A DNA stretch of 64,000 nucleotides from Kaistia terrae (GTDB taxonomy: Bacteria > Pseudomonadota > Alphaproteobacteria > Rhizobiales > Kaistiaceae): the NCBI RefSeq assembly GCF_026344005.1, contig NZ_JAPKNH010000001.1, positions 806,001 to 870,000 on the forward strand. The letters are read 5' to 3'. A model generated the notes under the pieces. That model was not told the DNA's origin. It saw nothing but the letters and a program-made list of their open reading frames with translations, and did no database searches. A program made the translations under genes and the position numbers. Shown here piece by piece: positions 9,217-17,611 of this stretch. The first letter of the stretch is position 1. Each line of letters starts with the position of its first letter.

Positions 9217-9975
9217 ATGCGCATTCTGATCACCAATGACGACGGCATCCACGCCCCCGGGCTCGCGGTGCTGGAGCGCATCGCACGGACCTTGTCCGAC
9301 GATGTCTGGGTCGTCGCGCCGGAAACCGACCAGTCCGGCCTCGCGCATTCGCTGACGCTGAACGATCCGCTGCGGCTGCGCCAGGTCTCCGAAAAGACCT
9401 TCGCGGTGCGCGGCACGCCGACCGATTGCGTGATCATGGCTGTCCGCAAGGTGTTGGACCGCGCGCCGGATCTCATCCTGTCGGGTGTCAATTCCGGCCA
9501 GAACGCCGCCGACGACGTCACTTATTCGGGAACCGTCGCCGGCGCGATCGAGGGGACGCTGCTGGGTATCCCGTCGATTGCCCTGAGCCAGGCCTACGAG
9601 TCGGTGGACGGTCAGCGCGTCATTCCGTGGGATACCGTGGAAGCGCATGCGCCGCGCATCCTGAAGAAGCTGGTGGATCATGGCTGCCCGCGCGGCGTGC
9701 TCTACAATCTGAACTTCCCGAACACGGCGCCCGGCCTCGTCACCGGTATCGAGGTGACGTCGCAGGGTGTCGTCTCGCACGGGCTGAGCGTCGACGAGCG
9801 CCATGACGGGCGCGGCAATCCCTACTTCTGGCTGATGCATCGGCGCATCGCCGAGGAACATGCGGCCGGCACCGATGTCGACGCCCTCCAGCGCCGCGTC
9901 ATCTCGGTCACGCCGCTTCGGATCGACATGACGGCCTACGACCAAGCGCATGGCCTCAAGGCATTGTTCGACTGA
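9217..9975 (+). CDS. surE: 5'/3'-nucleotidase SurE
   Basis: SurE is a metal-dependent survival-protein phosphatase acting on nucleoside monophosphates. The 252-residue protein begins [15 protein letters not shown] with the metal-binding Asp-Asp at residues 8-9. It also contains SGVNSGQN near residue 90 (metal ligand Asn) and [11 protein letters not shown]. Length and motifs are canonical. It sits 81 bp after serS and upstream of pcm, the usual surE-pcm pairing. Confidence 0.96.
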   Translation: MRILITNDDGIHAPGLAVLERIARTLSDDVWVVAPETDQSGLAHSLTLNDPLRLRQVSEKTFAVRGTPTDCVIMAVRKVLDRAPDLILSGVNSGQNAADDVTYSGTVAGAIEGTLLGIPSIALSQAYESVDGQRVIPWDTVEAHAPRILKKLVDHGCPRGVLYNLNFPNTAPGLVTGIEVTSQGVVSHGLSVDERHDGRGNPYFWLMHRRIAEEHAAGTDVDALQRRVISVTPLRIDMTAYDQAHGLKALFD

Positions 9976-9997
9976 GCGCTCTCGCGCCAAATGCTTC

Positions 9998-10029
9998 GCG
10001 GATCGCTGGCTTGAGGGTCTGCGATCCGC
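9998..10029. other. Inverted repeat between surE and pcm
   Basis: GCGGATCG (9998-10005) and CGATCCGC (10022-10029) form a perfect eight-base stem with a 16-base loop, 23 bp after the surE stop. There is no T-run, so it is either a transcript-stabilising hairpin or a Rho-associated end rather than a clear intrinsic terminator. Confidence 0.4.
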
Positions 10030-10137
10030 ATTCTGCCCCGAAATGACGCAAATTCGTCGGCGATGCTGCGTGTAATAAGACGCCGTTTACCACCTTGGCC
10101 GCATGAGTAGGGCACATAAGGCGAGGGCGCGTAGCGT

Positions 10138-10830
10138 ATGGCACTCGAGGCAGTTCAGTTTCATCCGATGGACTATGAGGCGTTCGACGATAATCTCGTC
10201 CCGATCGCCCAGTTTCTGCTGCGCCTGCGCCAGTTCGGCATCATGGATCGCCGCATGGTGGATGCGTTCGAATCGGTGCCGCGTCAGCCCTTCCAGCCGA
10301 CCGATGCCAAACGCGGCCCGCTTTTCGGCGAACGGCCGCAGCCGATCGATTGCGGGCAGCTCGACACCCCGCCCATTCTTGCTGCGCGCATGATCGAGGC
10401 GCTTGCGCCGACGACCCGCTGTCGGGTGCTCGAAGTCGGCACCGGTAGCGGCTACCTGGCGGCTGTCTTGTCGCGGCTTTCCCGGCGGGTCTATACGGTC
10501 GACCGTTTTCGCACCTTGGCATTCGCGGCGCAGGCGCGTTTTGAAATGCTGCGGATCGCGAACATCACGTCTGTCTTCGGCGATGGCCTCGACGGCTGGC
10601 CGGAGAAGGGGCCATTCGATCGTATCGTCTCCTCAGCGTCGGCCCAGGCCGTGCCGCCTGCCTTTATCGAGGCGCTTAGCACGAGCGGTACGCTGGTAAT
10701 GCCGATCGGTCCCGATGACGGCATCCAGACATTGACGCGCTTTATTCGTGTCGATCGCCAACTGGTTGCCACACCGATCTGTTCGGTGCGCATGGTGCCG
10801 CTGATCAAGGGCAAGGCAGCACGCCTCTAG
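10138..10830 (+). CDS. pcm: protein-L-isoaspartate O-methyltransferase family protein
   Basis: PCMT enzymes use S-adenosylmethionine to repair isoaspartyl residues. The 230-residue protein has the SAM-binding motif VLEVGTGSGYLAAVLSRL (near residue 98) followed by VYTVDR. The segment that is QTxSQPxxxA in canonical enzymes reads QLDTPPILAA here, so catalytic competence is less certain than the fold. The second half has SSASAQAVPPAFIEAL. Start ATG 10138; location directly downstream of surE supports the assignment. Confidence 0.85.
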   Translation: MALEAVQFHPMDYEAFDDNLVPIAQFLLRLRQFGIMDRRMVDAFESVPRQPFQPTDAKRGPLFGERPQPIDCGQLDTPPILAARMIEALAPTTRCRVLEVGTGSGYLAAVLSRLSRRVYTVDRFRTLAFAAQARFEMLRIANITSVFGDGLDGWPEKGPFDRIVSSASAQAVPPAFIEALSTSGTLVMPIGPDDGIQTLTRFIRVDRQLVATPICSVRMVPLIKGKAARL

Positions 10831-11318
10831 GGCATTGCCTGGTTGCGCTTTCTTCACGTGAGCCGTTTCGCGCGACGGTCTAGAGCAAGATTCATCTGGG
10901 TCGATTCCTACTTTCCCGCATCTCCCTCAGGGAGAGGTGAAGAACGATGTTTCAAATCAGATGGATCTTGCTCCAACTTCGTCGATCCCGCAGCCTCGAT
11001 CGCGAACCATTCCACCGAAGCGGATGCTGACTTTCACAACGCTGCTCAAGGCCCGCCCACGCTTGTCGCGGGCGCCTTGTTGGTTAAGGACCTGCGCGCC
11101 TGTGGTTCGCGGCCAGGCGCTGGAATAAGGCGCCGGAATGCCGGTTCTCCGGAATTCTGGCATCGCTGCGGCCTGAACCGGGCGGAATCCGGGGATTTCC
11201 TGGATCTTTGTTTCCGTTTCGAGTGATGCCGACGAAGTTTCGCATCGTGCTTAAGCCTTTATCAACGTTACCAGCGTCTATTGGCGTCATGTGTGGTGTG
11301 GCGTTGCGAGTAGGCTCG
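10831..11318. other. 488-bp intergenic region carrying repeats upstream of the LytM lipoprotein gene
   Basis: From 10831 to about 10882 there is a weak match to the palindromic element at 49436-49542 (GCGCTTTCTTCACGTGAGCC). It abuts the 96-bp element at 10880-10975. The remainder (10976-11318) shows no convincing protein-coding frame and should hold the promoter of the following gene, but I cannot point to a clear -35/-10 pair. Confidence 0.5.
10880..10975 (+). repeat. ~96-bp palindromic repeat, copy A
   Basis: Terminal inverted arms GAGCAAGATTCATCTG (10883-10898) and CAGATGGATCTTGCTC (10958-10973) enclose a central palindrome TCTCCCTCAGGGAGA (10921-10935). The same element occurs in opposite orientation at 49571-49665, including the internal segment GGTCGATTCCTACTTTCC. 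It is probably a small non-autonomous palindromic unit. Confidence 0.8.
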
Positions 11319-12851
11319 ATGTGCAGAAATGCTTCCTCTTTTCGGTCTCGGACTCTCTCTCAGGTTGCGGTTATTGCGCTCCTTTCGGGGTTGACCGCGG
11401 CCTGCAGCGCTGACGGTTCGCGATATGGTTCGATTTTTACCGGTAGCACGGCGAACCAGAAGCAGATCATCGGCGGTTCGCAGCCGATGCCGGCTCCTGT
11501 CGATTACAGCTACAACAACGCCGGCAATGGCGATGTCGTCGCAACGCGGCCTGCTACGCGTGGTGTCAGCCGCTCCGATCTGCCGATGCTGCCGGGCGTG
11601 CAGCAGAGCAATCAACCCCTGGCCTCGGCTCCGGCCTACGGGTCGGCTGAGACCTACCAGCCGCCGCGTTCCTACACCCCGCCGACCGATACGGTTGGCT
11701 CGGTCCAGTCTTCCGCTCCCACTCAGGTCGCTTCCGCCGCCCAGCCTCCGCGTCGCGGCGGTGCCTGGTCGACCGAAGGCGGCACCTCGGTGACGCTCGG
11801 GCCGGGCGAGACGCTCTCGTCCGTGTCCCGTCGCTATGGTGTTCCGATCAAGGAGCTGGCCCGCGTCAACAACATCGGCAATCCGTCGCAGGTTGGCGCC
11901 GGTACGCGGCTGACGATCCCGACCTACGGCCAGGGCAACGCTGCTGTCGCCGAAGCGCCGGCTCCGCAGGGTCGTGACAATACGCAGCTGGTTGCCGGAC
12001 CCGCCCCGGCTGGCGAGCGCAAGAACCTTGCCTCGGCCGAAGGTGCGCCGCTCAACGGTCTGCATACCGTGTCGCCGGGTCAGACCCTGTCGTCGATCGC
12101 CCGTCTCTATGGCGTCAGCGCCAAGGATCTGGCGTCCGCCAACGCGCTCGGCTCGACCAACCAGTTGAAGTCCGGCCAGAAGCTCAAGATTCCGGGCCAT
12201 GACGGCCAGCAGCAGGCTGTCGCCCTGCGCACCGACCCGTCCCGTCGCGAGGAGAAGCCGCGCGGTGAAGATCCGAACGCCAAGCCGGACGCCGCCAATG
12301 GGCTGAACAAGTCCCCGAGCGCAGATCCGGCGACGACGGCAAGCGTTGCCAAGCCGGTCGAAACAGCTTCGATCGCCAAGCCGGCGACCCCGAATCAGCC
12401 GGTGGCCTACGCGCCGCCGTCCGAGACTGCACCGGCTGCGACCAATGCCAGCGCCGACGCCGGCTCAACCAACGGTACGACGTTCCGTTGGCCGGTTCGT
12501 GGACGCATCATCACGGGCTTCGGCGCATCGGCAACGGGCGAAAAGAACGACGGCATCAATCTCGCTGTCCCGGAAGGCACGTCGATCAAGGCCGCCGAAG
12601 CGGGCACCGTCATCTATGCCGGCAACGAACTCGAGGGCTACGGCAATCTGGTCCTCGTCCGTCATGCCGACGGCTGGGTCTCCGCCTACGCCCACAACAG
12701 CAAGATCCTGGTCAAGCGCGGCGATGCCGTGCGGCGCGGCCAGATCATTTCGCAGGCCGGCTCGTCCGGTTCGGTCAACGCGCCGCAGCTTCACTTCGAG
12801 CTCCGTCGCGGTTCGAAGCCGGTCAATCCGCTGGATTACCTGCAGAGCTGA
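11319..12851 (+). CDS. LysM/LytM (M23-like) envelope lipoprotein, NlpD-type
   Basis: This 510-residue lipoprotein has an Arg-rich n-region, a hydrophobic segment and lipobox LTAAC. Two LysM repeats follow (each with PGETLSSVSRRYGV or PGQTLSSIARLYGV), then a Pro/Ala linker and a C-terminal LytM domain beginning FRWPVRGRIITGFG. The M23 zinc ligands are degenerate: the HxxxD motif reads NDGIN and the HxH motif reads QLHFEL. It is therefore more likely a regulator of murein amidases, like NlpD, than an active peptidase. ATG 11319 is chosen for the signal peptide; 11289 is an alternative. Confidence 0.88.
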   Translation: MCRNASSFRSRTLSQVAVIALLSGLTAACSADGSRYGSIFTGSTANQKQIIGGSQPMPAPVDYSYNNAGNGDVVATRPATRGVSRSDLPMLPGVQQSNQPLASAPAYGSAETYQPPRSYTPPTDTVGSVQSSAPTQVASAAQPPRRGGAWSTEGGTSVTLGPGETLSSVSRRYGVPIKELARVNNIGNPSQVGAGTRLTIPTYGQGNAAVAEAPAPQGRDNTQLVAGPAPAGERKNLASAEGAPLNGLHTVSPGQTLSSIARLYGVSAKDLASANALGSTNQLKSGQKLKIPGHDGQQQAVALRTDPSRREEKPRGEDPNAKPDAANGLNKSPSADPATTASVAKPVETASIAKPATPNQPVAYAPPSETAPAATNASADAGSTNGTTFRWPVRGRIITGFGASATGEKNDGINLAVPEGTSIKAAEAGTVIYAGNELEGYGNLVLVRHADGWVSAYAHNSKILVKRGDAVRRGQIISQAGSSGSVNAPQLHFELRRGSKPVNPLDYLQS

Positions 12852-12863
12852 CCCGTCGAAGCA

Positions 12864-12896
12864 CTTCGCGCGAAGCGGATAGCCGTTCGCGCGAAG
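12864..12896. other. Perfect 11-bp inverted repeat after the LytM gene
   Basis: CTTCGCGCGAA (12864-12874) and TTCGCGCGAAG (12886-12896) pair perfectly around an 11-base loop, 12 bp after the stop codon. There is no U-tract, so it may be a transcript end or a REP-like unit between convergent genes. Confidence 0.5.
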
Positions 12897-13014
12897 ACAA
12901 TGCGACAGTTGAACCGTGGTTGGTGCCTTTCACCAAACCGTGCAAGACGCCAATCTGGCCGGCCTGATCTCATCTCGTGATGGATATTCCGGCCACAATA
13001 CTGGCGGGGCGGCT

Positions 13015-13899
13015 TCAGCCCGCAAGAGCGACCCCAAGTCGTCCCGCCAGATTCTGCACATACTGCCAGGCCACGCGTCCTGAACGCGCGCCGCGCGTTG
13101 TCGACCACTCCAGCGCCTCGGCCCGCAAAACCTCCGGCTCCACCTTCAGCCCGAAGTGCTCGGCATAGCCGTTGACCATGTCGAGATAGTCGTCCTGGCT
13201 GCACTTGTGGAAGCCGAGCCACAGACCGAAGCGGTCCGACAGCGACACCTTCTCTTCGACAGCCTCGCCGGGATTGATCGCCGTCGAGCGCTCGTTCTCC
13301 ATCATGTCGCGCGGCAGCAGATGGCGCCGGTTGGACGTGGCGTAGAAGACGACATTCTCCGGCCGACCCTCGACGCCGCCGTCCAGCGCCGCCTTCAGCG
13401 ACTTGTAGGACGTATCGTCATTGTCGAAGGAAAGGTCGTCGCAGAACAGGATGAAGCGGCGATCCTGGGCGCGCACCAGCGTCATCAGCTCCGGCAGGCT
13501 GTCGATATCCTCGCGATGGATCTCGATCAGCTTCATCGGATGACCGCCGGGCAGCGCCGCGGCATTGCTGTTAATCGTCGCATGCGCCGCCTTGACCAGC
13601 GAGCTCTTGCCCATGCCGCGCGCACCCCAGAGCAGCACGTTGTTGGCCGGCAATCCGCGGGCGAAACGATCGGTATTCTCGACCAGGATATCGCGTACGC
13701 GGTCGACGCCCTTGAGCAGGACCATCTCGACGCGGTTGACCTTCGGGACCGGCTGCAAGGTGCCTGTCGATGCCTGCCAGACGAAGGCGTCGGCGGCGTC
13801 CGGGTTGAATTTCGGCCGTGCCGGGGGAACGGCGCGCTCGATCAGGGCGATCAGCCGGTCGAGACGATCGGCGACGGATTTCAGCGTATCTTCTGTCAC
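13015..13899 (-). CDS. P-loop ATPase, DUF815 family
   Basis: This 294-residue cytoplasmic ATPase has Walker A WGARGMGKSS, Walker B-like RFILFCDDLSFD, a sensor region VVFYATSNRRHL and an ERFGLWLGF-like segment (SDRFGLWLGFHKC) typical of DUF815 (COG2607). Its function is not established. The GTG at 13899 has GAGG nine bases upstream and gives VTEDTLKSVADRLDRL. A longer frame to 13992 looks non-coding. It is transcribed against its neighbours, convergent with the LytM gene and divergent from yajC. Confidence 0.85.
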   Translation of the reverse strand: MTEDTLKSVADRLDRLIALIERAVPPARPKFNPDAADAFVWQASTGTLQPVPKVNRVEMVLLKGVDRVRDILVENTDRFARGLPANNVLLWGARGMGKSSLVKAAHATINSNAAALPGGHPMKLIEIHREDIDSLPELMTLVRAQDRRFILFCDDLSFDNDDTSYKSLKAALDGGVEGRPENVVFYATSNRRHLLPRDMMENERSTAINPGEAVEEKVSLSDRFGLWLGFHKCSQDDYLDMVNGYAEHFGLKVEPEVLRAEALEWSTTRGARSGRVAWQYVQNLAGRLGVALAG

Positions 13900-14225
13900 A
13901 GTGCATTTCCTCGGGCCAATCCCTACCTCCCGCGTGTCGAGAGGTCTGAGGGCGTGCCGGCGGCTGGGGTTAAGGCGTTCAGACGAAGGCAAAACCCCTC
14001 ATCCGGCTCTCCGGGCGATCTCTTCCCGCGTGCAAGCGAGGGCTCCGGACGACATTCGCCACTATCATGCTGGCGCGGCCATTTGCAAAGGCTTGCCGCG
14101 TGGTTATATTCCGCGCCGTTTCGCGTATCGCTGTCTCTCCCTATGTGAAGGTCGGCGCCAACCACGCGTTTTGATCGGGCGGGCCAGCAGTGGACCCGTC
14201 AACGCTACAGGGAGCAACCATTTCC
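13900..14225. other. Divergent intergenic region between DUF815 ATPase and yajC
   Basis: These 326 bp separate two divergent starts. A plausible plus-strand promoter is noted at 14082-14110. The left half has no convincing coding frame or repeat. Confidence 0.5.
14082..14110 (+). promoter_or_regulatory. Candidate housekeeping promoter for yajC-secDF
   Basis: TTTGCA (14082-14087) and TATATT (14105-14110) are separated by exactly 17 bases and lie about 116 bp before yajC. This matches the spacing and general composition of a sigma-70-type promoter; it is a pattern match only. Confidence 0.45.
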
Positions 14226-14564
14226 ATGTTCATTACCCCCGCCTTCGCACAGGCTGCCGGCGCATCCGCCGGTGGTGCCGACCTGCTCATCCAGTTTGTG
14301 CCGTTCATCTTCGTCTTCGCCATCATGTGGTTCCTGATGATTCGTCCGCAGCGGCAGAAGCAGAAGGCACATCAGGAAATGATCAAGGGCGCCCGTCGTG
14401 GCGACACGGTCGTGCTGTCGGGCGGCCTGATCGGCAAGATCAACAAGGTCGTGGACGATTCCGAGCTGCTGCTGGAAGTCGCCGAGGGCGTGCGCGTCCG
14501 CGTCTCCCGCGCCTCCATTGCTGATGTGCGCGCCAAGGGCGAGCCGGCCAAGGACGGCGAGTAA
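14226..14564 (+). CDS. yajC: preprotein translocase subunit YajC
   Basis: YajC is a small inner-membrane accessory of the SecDF complex. The 112-residue protein has a single N-terminal helix (LLIQFVPFIFVFAIMWFLMIRPQ) with the diagnostic IRPQRQKQKAHQEMI, then a soluble domain with GDTVVLSGGLIGKI. ATG 14226 follows GGAG at 14211; an in-frame start at 14190 is less typical. It is the first gene of yajC-secD-secF. Confidence 0.95.
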   Translation: MFITPAFAQAAGASAGGADLLIQFVPFIFVFAIMWFLMIRPQRQKQKAHQEMIKGARRGDTVVLSGGLIGKINKVVDDSELLLEVAEGVRVRVSRASIADVRAKGEPAKDGE

Positions 14565-14630
14565 TCCTCGTCTAGCTCCCCCTTGATGAAACGGCTCCTG
14601 TAGGAGCCGAGATCGACTGGAACGGTTTCC

Positions 14631-16232
14631 ATGCTGCACTTCACACGCTGGAAGATGATTGCGATCCTGACCGTAGTTGTGGTCGGGCTTCTCGCCGCGC
14701 TTCCCAATCTCTTCTCGAAGGAAACCGTCGAATCCTGGCCGAGCTGGGTGCCGAAACGGCAAATGGTTCTCGGCCTGGATCTCCAGGGGGGCGCTTATCT
14801 TCTCTATGAGGTGGATAAGCAGGACTACGTCCAGAAGCGCCTGCGCTCGCTCGTTGGCGACATCCGCAAGGCGATGCTGGAAGAGCCGCGCATCGGCTAT
14901 TCGGGCCTCGGCGTCCAGGGGCAGGGCGTTCAGCTCCGCATCCGCGACCTGTCGCAGCTCGACGAGGTCAAGAAGCGCCTCGAGCCGTTGCGCAACCAGC
15001 TTGCGACCTCCGCGCTCGGTGGCACGGCGGTCAACGAATTCGACCTGACCGTCGGCAACGACGGCCTCGTCCAGATGGCCTATTCGCAGGCCGGCCTCGA
15101 CCAGCGCATCCGCCAGATCGTCGATCAGTCGATCGAAGTCATTGGCCGTCGTATCGACCAGCTCGGCACCGTCGAGCCTTCGATCCAGCGCCAGGGCGCC
15201 GACCGCATCCTCGTCGAGGCTCCCGGCCTTGACGATCCGGAGCGCTTGAAGACGCTCGTCGGCCAGACCGCCCAGCTGACGTTCCATCTGGTCGATACCG
15301 GCGTTTCGCCGACGGCCGATACGCGCAAGCCGGGCACGATCGTTCTCAATTCCACAGACAACCCGCCGGTCGCCTACGTCCTCGAAGAAGCACCGCTTCT
15401 GACCGGCGAAGACCTGACGGACGCCTCGGCAACCTTCGATTCGCGCACCAACGAACCGGTCGTCTCGTTCCGGCTCTCCAGCGCCGGCGCCCGCGTCTTT
15501 GGTGAAGTCACCCAGAAGAACGTCAACCGCCCCTTCGCCATCGTGCTTGACGACAAGGTGATCTCGGCTCCGGTCATCCGCGAGCCGATCCTCGGCGGCT
15601 CCGGCCAGATTTCCGGCAATTTCTCGATCCAGTCCGCCAATGACCTTGCGATCCTGCTGCGCGCCGGTTCGCTGCCGGCCAAGCTGACGATCGTCGAAGA
15701 GCGCAACATCGGTCCGGGCCTCGGCGCTGACTCGATCCGTTCGGGCAAGATCGCCGCGATCATCGGCACCGTCGCTGTTTGCGCCTTCATGGTCATGACC
15801 TATGGCGTCCTCGGCTGGATCGCCAACATCGCCGTGATCGTGAACGTCATCCTGATCTTCTCGATCGTGACGATACTTGGCGCGACACTCTCGCTACCGG
15901 GTATCGCGGGCGTGATCATCACGGTGGGAACGGCGGTGGACTCCAACGTTCTGATCTATGAGCGCATACGCGAAGAGTTCCGATCCGGACGCTCCGCCAT
16001 CGCCTCGATCGATGCCGGCTTCCACAAGGCGCTCGGCACCATCCTGGACGCGAACGTGACGACGCTGATCGCCGCCCTCGTGTTGTTCTACATGGGCTCC
16101 GGTCCGATCCGCGGCTTCGCCGTCACGCACGCCATCGGCGTCGCGACGACGATGTTCACGGCGTTCACCTTCACCCGCCTTCTGGTTGCGATGTGGGTGC
16201 GCTGGCGCCGTCCGACCACGATTTCGCTCTGA
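14631..16232 (+). CDS. secD: protein translocase subunit SecD
   Basis: SecD is an RND-superfamily inner-membrane protein that uses the proton gradient to complete Sec-dependent export. The 533-residue protein has an N-terminal helix, the large periplasmic P1 domain beginning LGLDLQGGAYLLYEVD, a P1 head and a C-terminal five-helix block. That block contains GPGLGADSIRSGK and VGTAVDSNVLIYERIREE, the conserved Asp helix 4 motif. It starts 66 bp after yajC and is followed by secF after 22 bp. Confidence 0.97.
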   Translation: MLHFTRWKMIAILTVVVVGLLAALPNLFSKETVESWPSWVPKRQMVLGLDLQGGAYLLYEVDKQDYVQKRLRSLVGDIRKAMLEEPRIGYSGLGVQGQGVQLRIRDLSQLDEVKKRLEPLRNQLATSALGGTAVNEFDLTVGNDGLVQMAYSQAGLDQRIRQIVDQSIEVIGRRIDQLGTVEPSIQRQGADRILVEAPGLDDPERLKTLVGQTAQLTFHLVDTGVSPTADTRKPGTIVLNSTDNPPVAYVLEEAPLLTGEDLTDASATFDSRTNEPVVSFRLSSAGARVFGEVTQKNVNRPFAIVLDDKVISAPVIREPILGGSGQISGNFSIQSANDLAILLRAGSLPAKLTIVEERNIGPGLGADSIRSGKIAAIIGTVAVCAFMVMTYGVLGWIANIAVIVNVILIFSIVTILGATLSLPGIAGVIITVGTAVDSNVLIYERIREEFRSGRSAIASIDAGFHKALGTILDANVTTLIAALVLFYMGSGPIRGFAVTHAIGVATTMFTAFTFTRLLVAMWVRWRRPTTISL

Positions 16233-16254
16233 ATCGAAGCGAGGACACAAACCC

Positions 16255-17193
16255 ATGGCTCATCTTCGCATCGTTCCCGACAACACCAAGATCCCCTTCA
16301 TGCGGATGCGGAAGTGGACGTTTCCGCTCGCCGCCTTCCTCTCTGTCATGTCGGTGATCCTGTTCTTCACCGTCGGCCCCAATTACGGCATCGACTTCCT
16401 TGGCGGCACCGTCATCGAGATCCAGACCAAGGAAGCGAAGCCGGATCTCGGCAAGCTGCGTTCGACGCTGAACGATCTCGGTCTCGGCGACGTCCAGGTG
16501 CAGACGATCGGTTCCGACAACACGATCCTGATCCGCATGGGTCAGCAGGCCGGCGGCGAGGAGGCCCAGCAGGCCGCCATCGGCAAGATTCGTGCGGCGC
16601 TCGTCGATCAGGCGGAGTTCCGCCGCACCGAGATCGTCGGTCCGCGCGTTTCGGGCGAACTGGCCTCCCGAGGTGCGCTCGCCTTGCTGGCCACCTTCGC
16701 GGCCATCGCCGTTTATGTGTGGTTCCGTTTCGAGTGGCAGTTCGCGGTCGGCTCGATCATCTCGGCCGCCAACGTCGTGGTCATGACCTTCGGCTTCTAT
16801 GTCGTGACTCAGCACGAGTTCAACCTGACCTCGCTCGCAGCGATTTTGACGACCATCGGCTATTCGCTGAACGACACGGTCGTGGTCTATGACCGAATTC
16901 GCGAGACGTTGCGCAAGTACAAGAAGATCCCGCTTGGCGACCTGATCGACCGCGCCATTAACGACATGCTGGGTCGTACCGTCATCACGACGGTGACCAC
17001 GCTGATCGCCCTGTTCTCGCTTTACCTGTTCGGTGGCGAGGTCATCCAGGCGTTTACGCTCGCCATGATCTTCGGCGTTCTCGCGGCGATCTTCTCGTCG
17101 GTCTGTGTGGCGGCTCCGATCCTGATCTATTTCGGCCTGCGCCAGGATCAGATGACGAAGAAGGAAGACGTGGAGGCGGCCGGCAAGGCCTGA
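16255..17193 (+). CDS. secF: protein translocase subunit SecF
   Basis: SecF pairs with SecD. The 312-residue protein has an N-terminal helix, the hallmark GIDFLGGTVIEI, the periplasmic P4 domain and a C-terminal helix block with GYSLNDTVVVYDRIRE near residue 205. The ATG at 16255 is preceded by GAGGACAC; the frame extends upstream into secD but those residues do not match the family. The order yajC-secD-secF is the common alphaproteobacterial arrangement. Confidence 0.97.
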   Translation: MAHLRIVPDNTKIPFMRMRKWTFPLAAFLSVMSVILFFTVGPNYGIDFLGGTVIEIQTKEAKPDLGKLRSTLNDLGLGDVQVQTIGSDNTILIRMGQQAGGEEAQQAAIGKIRAALVDQAEFRRTEIVGPRVSGELASRGALALLATFAAIAVYVWFRFEWQFAVGSIISAANVVVMTFGFYVVTQHEFNLTSLAAILTTIGYSLNDTVVVYDRIRETLRKYKKIPLGDLIDRAINDMLGRTVITTVTTLIALFSLYLFGGEVIQAFTLAMIFGVLAAIFSSVCVAAPILIYFGLRQDQMTKKEDVEAAGKA

Positions 17194-17199
17194 GCCGAT

Positions 17200-17598
17200 A
17201 TGGCGCTTTTCACGCGACCGTCCATATCGGTCCGCGACCAGCATTTTCCCGGTCAGGCTCCGATCGATGTCTACGGCGAAGGGGTCTTCCGCTTCGCCGA
17301 GATGTCGCATCCGGGTTCGATTCTCTGCCTGCCGAGCGGCATCTACGGATGGCCGGTCGGCAGCGCGGCGGAAATCACCGCCGAGACGCTGGCGGATGTG
17401 TTTGCCGAGGCCGCCGACATCGCCCTGCTGGTGATCGGTTGCGGTCGCGACATCGCCGTCATACCGAAGGGCTTGCGGGAGCAGCTCAAGGAAAGCGGCA
17501 TCGGCGTCGAAGTGATGGCGACCGGGCCCGCGGTCCGCACATACAATATCCTGCTCGCCGAGGGCCGCCCTGTCGCGGCTGCGCTCGTCGTCATCTGA
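17200..17598 (+). CDS. Mth938-like domain protein (DUF498)
   Basis: This is a 132-residue soluble protein of the Mth938/NDUFAF3-like fold, recognised by the repeated glycine-rich beta-strand pattern (FAEMSHPGSILCLPSGIYGW) and the C-terminal TGPAVRTYNILLAEGRPVAAALV. Mitochondrial relatives assist complex I assembly. It lies six bases after secF and 13 bp before an NDUFAF6-like gene, so a joint role in respiratory complex assembly is a reasonable inference rather than a demonstrated fact. Confidence 0.82.
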   Translation: MALFTRPSISVRDQHFPGQAPIDVYGEGVFRFAEMSHPGSILCLPSGIYGWPVGSAAEITAETLADVFAEAADIALLVIGCGRDIAVIPKGLREQLKESGIGVEVMATGPAVRTYNILLAEGRPVAAALVVI

Positions 17599-17611
17599 TT
17601 GGTTTCGTTCC

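Noticed and set aside
7759-9990. 743-codon minus-strand open frame across serS and surE
   Set aside because: It is Arg/His/Gln-rich and antisense to two conserved genes; this is typical codon-bias shadowing in GC-rich DNA.
13900-13992. N-terminal extension of the DUF815 ATPase up to 13992
   Set aside because: The added residues are Arg/Pro-rich and not conserved-looking, and a GTG with a good Shine-Dalgarno sequence exists at 13899.
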